Assembly: GCA_946631535.1 (NCBI GenBank)
Contig: CAMPAF010000002.1
Span: 1-35,430 of the forward strand
Origin: an uncultured Verrucomicrobiota bacterium
GTDB taxonomy: Bacteria > Verrucomicrobiota > Kiritimatiellia > RFP12 > UBA1067
Length of the DNA stretch: 35,430 bases
Reading direction: 5' to 3'
Both the position numbers and the translations under genes were made by a program. Of the stretch, positions 23,516-28,718 are shown piece after piece; positions within the stretch are counted from its first letter, which is position 1, and every line of letters starts with the position of its first letter. The notes beneath the pieces were generated by a model that had not been told where the DNA came from, did not search any database, and was given only the letters and a program-made list of their open reading frames with translations.

Positions 23516-23644
23516 TCATTTCTTGTCTTTTCCGGTGCTTTTCTTGCCGCCGGTTTGAGGCGGTACGGTATCGCGCGAGTTGGGAAGCCCGACCGGAGGC
23601 GGTACCGTGTCCCGTGATTCGTTGACTGGTTTGCTTTCCTTCAT
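23516..23644 (-). CDS. 42-residue Pro/Lys-rich protein with an internal repeat
   Basis: The ORF is small: MKESKPVNESRDTVPPPVGL and then a second SRDTVPP copy, ending in a Lys-rich tail. Shine-Dalgarno AAAGGAA lies 6 bp before the ATG. It lies just downstream of the XRE repressor gene on the same strand, with a near-palindrome just upstream. No family is recognised. The in-frame duplication of SRDTVPP and the SD support real translation. Confidence 0.5.
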   Translation of the reverse strand: MKESKPVNESRDTVPPPVGLPNSRDTVPPQTGGKKSTGKDKK

Positions 23645-23675
23645 CTTCAGTTCCTTTCGGTGGGTGGTTTTGGTT

Positions 23676-23701
23676 TCAAAATCCACCGCGGTGTATTTTG
23701 A
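23676..23701. promoter_or_regulatory. Near-perfect 26-bp palindrome, candidate operator O3
   Basis: TCAAAATCCACC is mirrored by GGTGTATTTTGA with one mismatched pair. It shares the GTGTATTT half-site of O1 and O2. It lies between the repressor stop and the 42-residue ORF. Confidence 0.5.
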
Positions 23702-23716
23702 TCTTTGAATGGTGTT

Positions 23717-23986
23717 TCAGTACTCCTTCAAGAGGGTGATGATAGCCTTCTTGAGATCGCCTACTTTGCGATCCGGCTGCGCTGGCGGCGAAGCCGACAG
23801 GCCAAGAAGCCAATCGGCTGATACATGGAAGGTGGTACAAATATGGTGTAATGTTTCCGCACCTGGGAACACGACGCCATTCTCCCATCTTGCCCAATTT
23901 TGTTGCTTTACTCCAAGCAAACGCGCGACCTCCGCTTGTGACTTTTCACCGCGAAGCCCCTTTAATCTATCACAAAAATGTTCCAT
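23717..23986 (-). CDS. XRE-family repressor (CI-type)
   Basis: The product has 89 residues. An XRE helix-turn-helix spans about 16-37 (SQAEVARLLGVKQQNWARWE), followed by the usual hydrophobic third and fourth helices (AETLHHICTTFHVSADWLLGL). The C-terminal tail is short, so there is no peptidase domain. It is transcribed leftward from the divergent switch, opposite to the early operon. As the only CI-type protein next to the switch it is the likely lysogenic repressor. Operators are inferred from the palindromes. Confidence 0.85.
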   Translation of the reverse strand: MEHFCDRLKGLRGEKSQAEVARLLGVKQQNWARWENGVVFPGAETLHHICTTFHVSADWLLGLSASPPAQPDRKVGDLKKAIITLLKEY

Positions 23987-24008
23987 AAAAATTTTCTCAC
24001 TTTTGGTG

Positions 24009-24058
24009 TTGCATCATTCACACTATTGGTGTATAATACGCGCCATGTTTTTTTTCAA
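24009..24058. promoter_or_regulatory. Divergent overlapping promoters of the lysis-lysogeny switch
   Basis: Rightward early promoter: TTGCAT (24009-24014), 17 bp, TATAAT (24032-24037). Leftward repressor promoter: TTGAAA (24058-24053 on the minus strand), 17 bp, TATACA (24035-24030). The two -10 boxes overlap. TTGGTGT repeats and an imperfect ACAC/GGTGT element cover them and could be operators. Confidence 0.75.
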
Positions 24059-24090
24059 ACAGTCAGAAGTATAACAAAAAGGAGCGATGA

Positions 24091-24276
24091 ATGAAAGAGC
24101 CGATGATCGTGATCAAACAGAGGCTGGCGGGTGTGAAGGCGTGCGCGCGGAAGTGCGGCGTGACGCCGGAGCACATCCGATATGTGATGAAGGGCCAGCG
24201 CCAGCCGAGCGCGCGGCTGCGGCGGGCGCTTCGCGCGTGCGGGGTCACTCGCCGCCTTGACGGCAGCGAGTTGTAG
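24091..24276 (+). CDS. Cro-like small HTH protein
   Basis: The product has 61 residues and starts after AAAGGAG. A helix-turn-helix pattern spans about 12-45 (VKACARKCGVTPEHIRYVMK), followed by RQPSARLRRALRACGV, typical of short Cro/YdaS-type phage regulators. It is the first gene of the rightward operon, the usual place for the lytic repressor. The TAG stop is followed immediately by an 8-bp tandem array. Confidence 0.7.
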   Translation: MKEPMIVIKQRLAGVKACARKCGVTPEHIRYVMKGQRQPSARLRRALRACGVTRRLDGSEL

Positions 24277-24315
24277 TTGAAAAGTTGAAAGGTTGAAAAG
24301 TTGAAAGGTTGAAGG
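24277..24315. repeat. 8-bp tandem array (GTTGAAAR family)
   Basis: Five GTTGAAAA/GTTGAAAG units follow directly after the Cro-like stop. The last units provide the GAAGG Shine-Dalgarno of the next gene. TGA recurs every 8 bp. Confidence 0.9.
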
Positions 24316-24317
24316 AT

Positions 24318-24500
24318 ATGAAGCCGACTTTTAACAAGAAGCTGAATGCGAAAGCAGATGCACTGGCGAGGGCAATGGTGGAAATCTTCGATAGGGGCAA
24401 TGGGCCATCGCACCAGATGCTCCATGTTTTGGACGCTGACGACTGCAAGGTAATCATCAATGCCGTTGTCGCTGACAAAACGGTGTACCCGAATCTTTGA
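24318..24500 (+). CDS. Small early protein, unknown
   Basis: The product has 60 residues, starting MKPTFNKKLNAKADALARAM, with a helical first half and a strand-like VLDADDCKVIINAVV. ATG at 24318 is preferred over the TTG 9 bases upstream because GAAGG from the tandem array lies close before it. No family is recognised. Confidence 0.55.
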   Translation: MKPTFNKKLNAKADALARAMVEIFDRGNGPSHQMLHVLDADDCKVIINAVVADKTVYPNL

Positions 24501-24505
24501 TTTAG

Positions 24506-24547
24506 CCGTGTAGAACGTGTAGAACGTGTAGAAAGGATTCAGCGATG
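24506..24547 (+). repeat. 42-bp leader repeat, copy 1 (includes 9-bp array)
   Basis: Three GTGTAGAAC-type units, then AAAGGATTCAGCG and the ATG. It matches 24728-24769 except at one base. Confidence 0.9.
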
Positions 24548-24727
24548 AATAAGGTGATAGAGAATATCAAGGCGGAGAGAGCCGAGATTCAGAAGCACAT
24601 CGATGAGCTTCGCCCGCATATCGAGAGGATTGCGAAGACTGGAACGAAAGAGGAACGGCGTATTGCCAGACGCTGGCTTTCGATTGACGAAGGATACCGC
24701 ATGGGCAATCAGGGCATTTATCAGTAA
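24545..24727 (+). CDS. Small helical early protein, unknown
   Basis: The product has 60 residues, almost wholly charged helix (NIKAERAEIQKHIDELRPHI) with a basic second half. AAAGGA precedes the ATG, supplied by the leader repeat. The highly similar leader before the next gene suggests the two share regulation. No function can be named. Confidence 0.55.
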   Translation: MNKVIENIKAERAEIQKHIDELRPHIERIAKTGTKEERRIARRWLSIDEGYRMGNQGIYQ

Positions 24728-24769
24728 CCGTGCAGAACGTGTAGAACGTGTAGAAAGGATTCAGCGATG
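24728..24769 (+). repeat. 42-bp leader repeat, copy 2
   Basis: This is the second copy of the array-plus-SD leader, ending in the ATG at 24767. Confidence 0.9.
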
Positions 24770-25396
24770 GAAGAGATTATGGAAGAGATTATTGTGATTG
24801 TGATTATTGCGGGTGTGGCCGTGATTATCTTCGGGAAAGATGTGGCGAAGCTCTTGGGAATGAGATTTGCCACGCGCCGCGAATGCGAGATTCGGCTCCC
24901 TGCACCTCCAAGGCCGAAGGAGAAGTTTCTATGCGAGGGGTGGAGGGGTACGCTTGCAATACTCCCGTGCGGGGCCAAAATCGAGATCGCTGAGATTGAT
25001 TCCTTCTACGATCCTTCCGTCCCCGAGCGTCGCATAAAGACGGAGCCCTCTTCGGCCCCAGAGTGCATCACTGTCCACGCCTGCTGGAACGTCTGCAAGA
25101 ATGGCCTCGACAAATGCCCCCGGCTCTACGCTCTTCTTGACTTTCTCCGACATGAAGGATTTGTGGCCGAAGGGAAGAAGCCTGCGCCACGCAAGGCCGA
25201 CGGAAGTGATGCCAACACTCCGGACACCATTGTTGAATACCGTAAGGGCGAGTATGACTGTCTGCCCTTTTCCGCGCACCACATCTGCGGTTATCCGAAG
25301 TCGTGGGCGGTTCGCAAGCCAGCTCGAGACGGTGTTGGCGACGCTGAGGCAGAAGCCCGCAATTCCCAGGCAGAGGGCGATCCAGTCGAACGCTGA
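24767..25396 (+). CDS. Early membrane protein with doubtful C-terminal half
   Basis: The product would have 209 residues. The N-terminus (EEIIVIVIIAGVAVIIFG, about 6-24) is a clear membrane segment with a leader repeat and Shine-Dalgarno before it. From about residue 54 onward the frame lies antisense to a more convincing minus-strand gene (24929-25405). The later region looks like a shadow: mixed composition, scattered Cys and Pro, no clear fold. The plus gene may have been truncated when the minus-strand gene arrived, and now reads through it. Confidence 0.45.
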   Translation: MEEIMEEIIVIVIIAGVAVIIFGKDVAKLLGMRFATRRECEIRLPAPPRPKEKFLCEGWRGTLAILPCGAKIEIAEIDSFYDPSVPERRIKTEPSSAPECITVHACWNVCKNGLDKCPRLYALLDFLRHEGFVAEGKKPAPRKADGSDANTPDTIVEYRKGEYDCLPFSAHHICGYPKSWAVRKPARDGVGDAEAEARNSQAEGDPVER

Positions 25397-25405
25397 TTTT
25401 TCCAT
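24929..25405 (-). CDS. Antisense one-TM protein, likely lysogenic cargo
   Basis: The product has 158 residues. It starts MEKSAFDWIALCLGIAGFCL, with one membrane segment about 8-28, then RPRLRITADVV and LALTVFNNGVRSVGITSVG, a beta-sandwich-like extracellular or cytoplasmic domain. Codon and composition pattern look real. It has its own extended -10 and no Shine-Dalgarno. It faces against the early operon. The family is not recognised. Confidence 0.6.
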   Translation of the reverse strand: MEKSAFDWIALCLGIAGFCLSVANTVSSWLANRPRLRITADVVRGKGQTVILALTVFNNGVRSVGITSVGLAWRRLLPFGHKSFMSEKVKKSVEPGAFVEAILADVPAGVDSDALWGRRGLRLYATLGDGRIVEGINLSDLDFGPAREYCKRTPPPLA

Positions 25406-25413
25406 GAGCTTTA

Positions 25414-25422
25414 ATTATACCA
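25414..25422 (-). promoter_or_regulatory. Extended -10 promoter, leaderless cargo gene
   Basis: TGGTATAAT on the minus strand lies 8 nt before the ATG at 25405, so the mRNA should begin at the start codon. The same extended -10 form is used by the purL promoter. Confidence 0.6.
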
Positions 25423-25470
25423 CATCTGCCTACGCCCTCCGGGCTACGGCGCGATAAAAAGGAATAGACA

Positions 25471-26226
25471 ATGAAGAAGACTAAATCGAATAAGGCGACG
25501 GTCGTGGTGAGTGGGCTTCCTCCAATCACACAATCCTCCAATCCTCCAATCCACCAACCATCTGACGCGGCGACGGCGAAGCAGCTGATGGACCAGTACG
25601 CGATCGTGGTGGCGGCGGAGCGCGCGAGCTTCCGGGAGCGGGTGAAGTTCGGCGCGATGCTGATTCTCTGGGAACAGTACCTCGGCGAGTCGCGCGGCGG
25701 CGCTACAAATGGGCAGCGCGGCACTTCCGGCGGAGAAGGGCTGAAAGGCTGGCTGGAGCAGAACTGCCCGGCGATCAGCTACACGGCTGCGATGAACTAC
25801 AAGTACGCGGCGGAGCGTGCTGTATCGATGCTGGGCGGCGGCGCGATGGCGACGGCGGCGCTCCTGGGCGAGAGCGAGGTCACGCAGCCGAGCGGCGAGA
25901 CGGTGGAGGTGGATGCGCAGATTATTGAGAAGCGCGACGCAATTTTTGAGGATGCGACGAGCAGGCGGAAGCTGGAGCAGATGTATTTCGATTTCATGAA
26001 GAAGAATGGGGAACGTGGAACGGGGAATGGGGAACGGAACATGCTGCCGAAGATCTCGAAGCAGGAGGCGGCGCGGGCGATCTGGGCGCGGTTGATGTCG
26101 GAGCTTGACAAGCGCACGGTGAAGGACGCGATCGCGCTTCTGCCGCCGAAGGACGCGGAGGTGTGCCACGGTCGCCTCTTCGAGCTCACGAAGTTGCTGA
26201 AGGAGCAGATGGGAGTGAAAATGTAA
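25471..26226 (+). CDS. DUF3102-like phage protein with tandem repeats in CDS
   Basis: The product has 251 residues. A segment GLKGWLEQNCPAISYTAAMN (about 90-109) followed by YKYAAERA resembles DUF3102-type phage proteins. Two tandem arrays are translated in frame: near the N-terminus (ITQSSNPPIHQP) and around residue 180 (NGERGTGNGERN). SD is weak. The stop codon TAA lies in the array at 26217. The function is unknown. Confidence 0.55.
   Translation: MKKTKSNKATVVVSGLPPITQSSNPPIHQPSDAATAKQLMDQYAIVVAAERASFRERVKFGAMLILWEQYLGESRGGATNGQRGTSGGEGLKGWLEQNCPAISYTAAMNYKYAAERAVSMLGGGAMATAALLGESEVTQPSGETVEVDAQIIEKRDAIFEDATSRRKLEQMYFDFMKKNGERGTGNGERNMLPKISKQEAARAIWARLMSELDKRTVKDAIALLPPKDAEVCHGRLFELTKLLKEQMGVKM
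25522..25560. repeat. 8-bp tandem array (AATCCTCC family) in CDS
   Basis: Imperfect AATCCTCC units are read in frame as Ser-Asn-Pro-Pro-type repeats. Confidence 0.8.
26001..26040. repeat. 7-bp tandem array (GAACGGG family) in CDS
   Basis: GAATGGG and GAACGKG units are read as Asn-Gly-Glu-Arg repeats. Confidence 0.8.
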
Positions 26227-26303
26227 AATGTAAAATGTAGAATGTAGAATGGGGCTTCGCGCCGACAAATCATTTTACATTTTACACTTTACATTCTACA
26301 TTC
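26217..26303. repeat. Inverted pair of AATGTAR heptamer arrays, hairpin
   Basis: The left arm (26217-26251) has AATGTAA/AATGTAG units, the right arm (26271-26303) is its near-inverse, and the loop is about 20 bp. The gene upstream ends with a TAA in the left arm. It is a strong potential hairpin. Confidence 0.88.
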
Positions 26304-26335
26304 TAACGAAACGAAGCGAAGCGGAGTGAGTGACT

Positions 26336-26641
26336 ATGCAGCCGGATATGTTCATAGAGGCGGAGGACCGGAAGGTTTTCGCGGGGGTGACGGAGCTGAA
26401 GCCGTTCCTCGACAACCTTCCGCAGAACCCGTACATCACGCCGGGCGACATCTGCCTGTGCTTCGACCGCATCTTCTCGAACAACGGGAAGAGCTTCTCC
26501 GTGAGCAATGTGTACCGCTGGATCGACTCGGGCGCGCTGACGGTGCTGCCGGTGCAGTCCGGGAATGACGTGAAAAGGCGGTACATGATCCTGAGAAGCA
26601 GCTTTTTAAGCTTCTTGAAGAGCAGGATAAACGCGATTTAA
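26336..26641 (+). CDS. MerR/excisionase-like HTH protein
   Basis: The product has 101 residues from the ATG at 26336. A C-terminal segment (SNVYRWIDSGALTVLPVQ, about 58-75) followed by a YMILRSSFLSFL helix resembles helix_turn_helix_17/MerR-type DNA-binding domains. SD GGAG lies 10 bp upstream. It is a candidate early regulator. Confidence 0.6.
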   Translation: MQPDMFIEAEDRKVFAGVTELKPFLDNLPQNPYITPGDICLCFDRIFSNNGKSFSVSNVYRWIDSGALTVLPVQSGNDVKRRYMILRSSFLSFLKSRINAI

Positions 26642-26642
26642 A

Positions 26643-26683
26643 TGTGCCTTGTGCCTGGTGCTTTGTGCCTGGTGCTTGGTGCG
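26643..26683. repeat. 7-bp tandem array (TGTGCCT/GGTGCTT)
   Basis: Alternating TGTGCCT and GGTGCTT units fill most of the gap before the 80-residue gene. No stop triplet is inside. Confidence 0.85.
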
Positions 26684-26705
26684 TAAAAACCAAAAAGGAG
26701 AAACA

Positions 26706-26948
26706 ATGATGATGAAGAGAGTGACACTAAACAGGAACGGCCAGGAGTTGCCGAACGCGCGCGAGACATCCGATCTCAAGGCTGGGCGTTTTACGCTCGG
26801 CCAGCATGTGATGCTCAGCATTACCGGCGACTGCTGCTACCACAGGAAACTTTTCATGGAGTACGTGGTAGCCGAAATCAAGAAATGCAACCGCTTCGGC
26901 GGCGGCCGCGAGACGGTCACGTTCGAGCGGGTTATTAAGGATCTCTAA
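26706..26948 (+). CDS. Small early protein, unknown
   Basis: The product has 80 residues, starting at the first ATG of an ATGATGATG run after AAAGGAG. It has a mixed beta pattern with a Cys-Cys-His segment (GDCCYHRKLFMEY, about 40-52). It could bind metal but no family is recognised. Confidence 0.55.
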   Translation: MMMKRVTLNRNGQELPNARETSDLKAGRFTLGQHVMLSITGDCCYHRKLFMEYVVAEIKKCNRFGGGRETVTFERVIKDL

Positions 26949-26962
26949 ACGGAAAGGCGGTA

Positions 26963-27640
26963 ATGATGATGAGTGACGAAACTGGAAAGACCAAGGCGAT
27001 AATCGACCTTCCGGCGAGCAACCAGCGGATGCGGGAGCTTCTGAAGCATGTCGCCGCGATCGCGGAGGCTGCGCTTGCCAACCAGCCGGAGGGAGACGGT
27101 TCGGCCGCATGGCGCCACTTAGGCGCTGAGGTGGTGAATATCCGCAAGGCGATGCGCCCGAAGCCGGGCACGCTGGCGTTCGAGGATGAATGGGCGTGGT
27201 ACGAGAAGCAGATGGACGAGCTGCGCGCCAAGTATGGTGCAGAGAGCAGGGTGCCTGTTGCAGGGTGCGAGAAGCCGCTCGACCCCAATGCGCCGGAGAT
27301 GGTGCGGGTCGGGGAGCCGGAAGAGAAGAAAGCCATCGGGAACTTTGCCGGCGTGGGCAAGTTGGTGAGCTACGCGATCGACGACAATCTCGCCGTCACC
27401 GTGACGGCGAGAACGACCGACGGTCGCATTTGGATGTTCAATGGCATCAAGCAGGGCGAGACGGTGATCATGGGAACAATACTCGGCGGAAGAGCGACGG
27501 CGGCGCTGTACTGCAAGTTTATCCGGAACGGGATTGTGAGCAGATTTATGAAGATCAAGCAGAATCACACCAGGCGCGCCGAGAAGGCCGCTGCTGCGCT
27601 TGCTGACGCTCGCCCGGACGGAACGGAGGCTGCGCAGTGA
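26963..27640 (+). CDS. Early protein, unknown
   Basis: The product has 225 residues. An N-terminal helical domain (QRMRELLKHVAAIAEAAL) is followed by a linker and a central beta-rich domain (SYAIDDNLAVTVTARTTDGR, about 130-150). The C-terminal helix is basic. GGAAAGGCGG precedes the ATG. The stop overlaps the GTG of the next gene. No family is recognised. Confidence 0.55.
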   Translation: MMMSDETGKTKAIIDLPASNQRMRELLKHVAAIAEAALANQPEGDGSAAWRHLGAEVVNIRKAMRPKPGTLAFEDEWAWYEKQMDELRAKYGAESRVPVAGCEKPLDPNAPEMVRVGEPEEKKAIGNFAGVGKLVSYAIDDNLAVTVTARTTDGRIWMFNGIKQGETVIMGTILGGRATAALYCKFIRNGIVSRFMKIKQNHTRRAEKAAAALADARPDGTEAAQ

Positions 27641-27786
27641 AAGGCGGCTGGAAGTTCAAGCTGCGGCGCGGCAACCCGCGCATGAAGGCGCTCGTCGAAT
27701 GTTTCCACAACATCATGCACAACGCCGGTCAGAAGCCCCGCAAGCTCGCCATCAGCAAGCAGCTCCGACGCGGCGGCTTCAACTAA
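27637..27786 (+). CDS. 49-residue basic protein, GTG start
   Basis: The product is highly basic (KGGWKFKLRRGNPRMKALVE, then QKPRKLAISKQLRRGG). The GTG overlaps the TGA of the upstream gene, so translation is coupled. The stop TAA is the first unit of a heptamer array. Nucleic-acid binding is plausible from charge only. Confidence 0.5.
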   Translation: MKGGWKFKLRRGNPRMKALVECFHNIMHNAGQKPRKLAISKQLRRGGFN

Positions 27787-27828
27787 CGACTAACCACTAC
27801 CAACTATCAACTACCAACTACCAACTGA
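27784..27828. repeat. 7-bp tandem arrays (CTAACCA and CTACCAA)
   Basis: CTAACGA/CTAACCA units merge into CTACCAA/CTATCAA units, ending at the ATG of the next gene. No Shine-Dalgarno is visible before that ATG. Confidence 0.9.
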
Positions 27829-27829
27829 C

Positions 27830-28036
27830 ATGAAAGCAATCAACTACATTCTCGGTTTCTGGGCATTCGCGGCGGCGGTGGTCGCGGCGATCTTCTGCGC
27901 GCGGGTGGGGCACTTCGGCCTCGCCTGCGGAGACATCCGCATGGCGGCGGCCGGCTGTCTCGGGATGATCTGGTTCAGCGCGGCGGCGATCAAGCTCGCC
28001 GCCTGGGCGTGGGGCGGGAAAGAGCAAGACGCTTAG
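27830..28036 (+). CDS. Two-TM small membrane protein
   Basis: The product has 68 residues with TM segments about 6-25 and 40-60. The C-terminus EQDA and its TAG stop are encoded by a junction element in plus orientation. The start directly follows heptamer arrays, without an SD. Function is unknown. Confidence 0.55.
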   Translation: MKAINYILGFWAFAAAVVAAIFCARVGHFGLACGDIRMAAAGCLGMIWFSAAAIKLAAWAWGGKEQDA

Positions 28037-28040
28037 GAGA
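28021..28040 (+). repeat. Junction element copy on the plus strand
   Basis: AGAGCAAGACGCTTAGGAGA in the sense of the early operon. Its TAG ends the membrane protein. This is the only full copy oriented along the plus-strand genes. Confidence 0.75.
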
Positions 28041-28055
28041 CAGGAGGACTGAGCC

Positions 28056-28229
28056 ATGGGAGACGGATATGAGACGATTCCGGACATTCTTAAAGAGTGG
28101 CGCGGATATGCTCACGGCATGCCAGGATGCGCGAGAGTGGCCTTTACCTACCACACATTTCGCAAGGGCGTCCTCGATCGCATCGAGGCGGCGTGGAAGC
28201 GCGCGGAAGAGGAAGGAGGCGAGGAATGA
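28056..28229 (+). CDS. 57-residue early protein, unknown
   Basis: AGGAGG lies 9 bp before the ATG. It contains YHTFRKGVLDRIEAAWKR, a helical basic segment, and ends in acidic residues EEEGGEE. The stop overlaps the next ATG by 4 bp. No family is recognised. Confidence 0.55.
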   Translation: MGDGYETIPDILKEWRGYAHGMPGCARVAFTYHTFRKGVLDRIEAAWKRAEEEGGEE

Positions 28230-28717
28230 AGAAGATCTGCGAATGGTGCAAGTGCGAATTTGAGACGCAGCACGGGAAGGCTCAGTACTGCTCGGGCGAG
28301 TGCGCGGCGATGGCGCACCGGAAACACTGCTTCCTGAAGCGCGAGGCGAAGGCCAAGGAGCTTGGCGTCACGATCGAGGAGGTGGAGCGCCTGACTCGCA
28401 GTGGATTGCTCAAGCACGCGCTTGAGGCCAAACGGCTCGGCCTCACCATCGAGGAGGTGAAGAGGCGTAAAAAAGCGGAGTGGTACGCCAAGAAGAAGGC
28501 ACTCGCCGAAGCCGCCGGAATGGGCGTGAAGGAATACATCAGGATCTTCGGCCGGCACGTCACGAGGAAGGATGACAAGCGCAGCCCGAAGAGCTACGCG
28601 CAGATACGGGCGCACAACAAGGCACATCCGATCGCCGCCGGCTGGCGCGGCGCTCCGGTGATGGGTGGCGGAAGCGTGCGCTACAATGACGGAGATCTCA
28701 AGCAGAGCGAGTTATGA
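28226..28717 (+). CDS. Zinc-ribbon early protein
   Basis: The product has 163 residues. The N-terminal zinc ribbon has C5-x-x-C8 and C22-x-x-x-C26 (CEWCKCEF...YCSGEC). A long helical, Lys-rich region follows with EAKAKELGVTIEEVERL, repeated as EAKRLGLTIEEVKRR. GGAGG precedes the start. DNA or protein binding is plausible. Confidence 0.6.
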   Translation: MKKICEWCKCEFETQHGKAQYCSGECAAMAHRKHCFLKREAKAKELGVTIEEVERLTRSGLLKHALEAKRLGLTIEEVKRRKKAEWYAKKKALAEAAGMGVKEYIRIFGRHVTRKDDKRSPKSYAQIRAHNKAHPIAAGWRGAPVMGGGSVRYNDGDLKQSEL

Positions 28718-28718
28718 T

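Noticed and set aside
24277..24315. CRISPR array
   Set aside because: Units are 7-9 bp without spacers. No cas genes are present, so these are simple tandem arrays.
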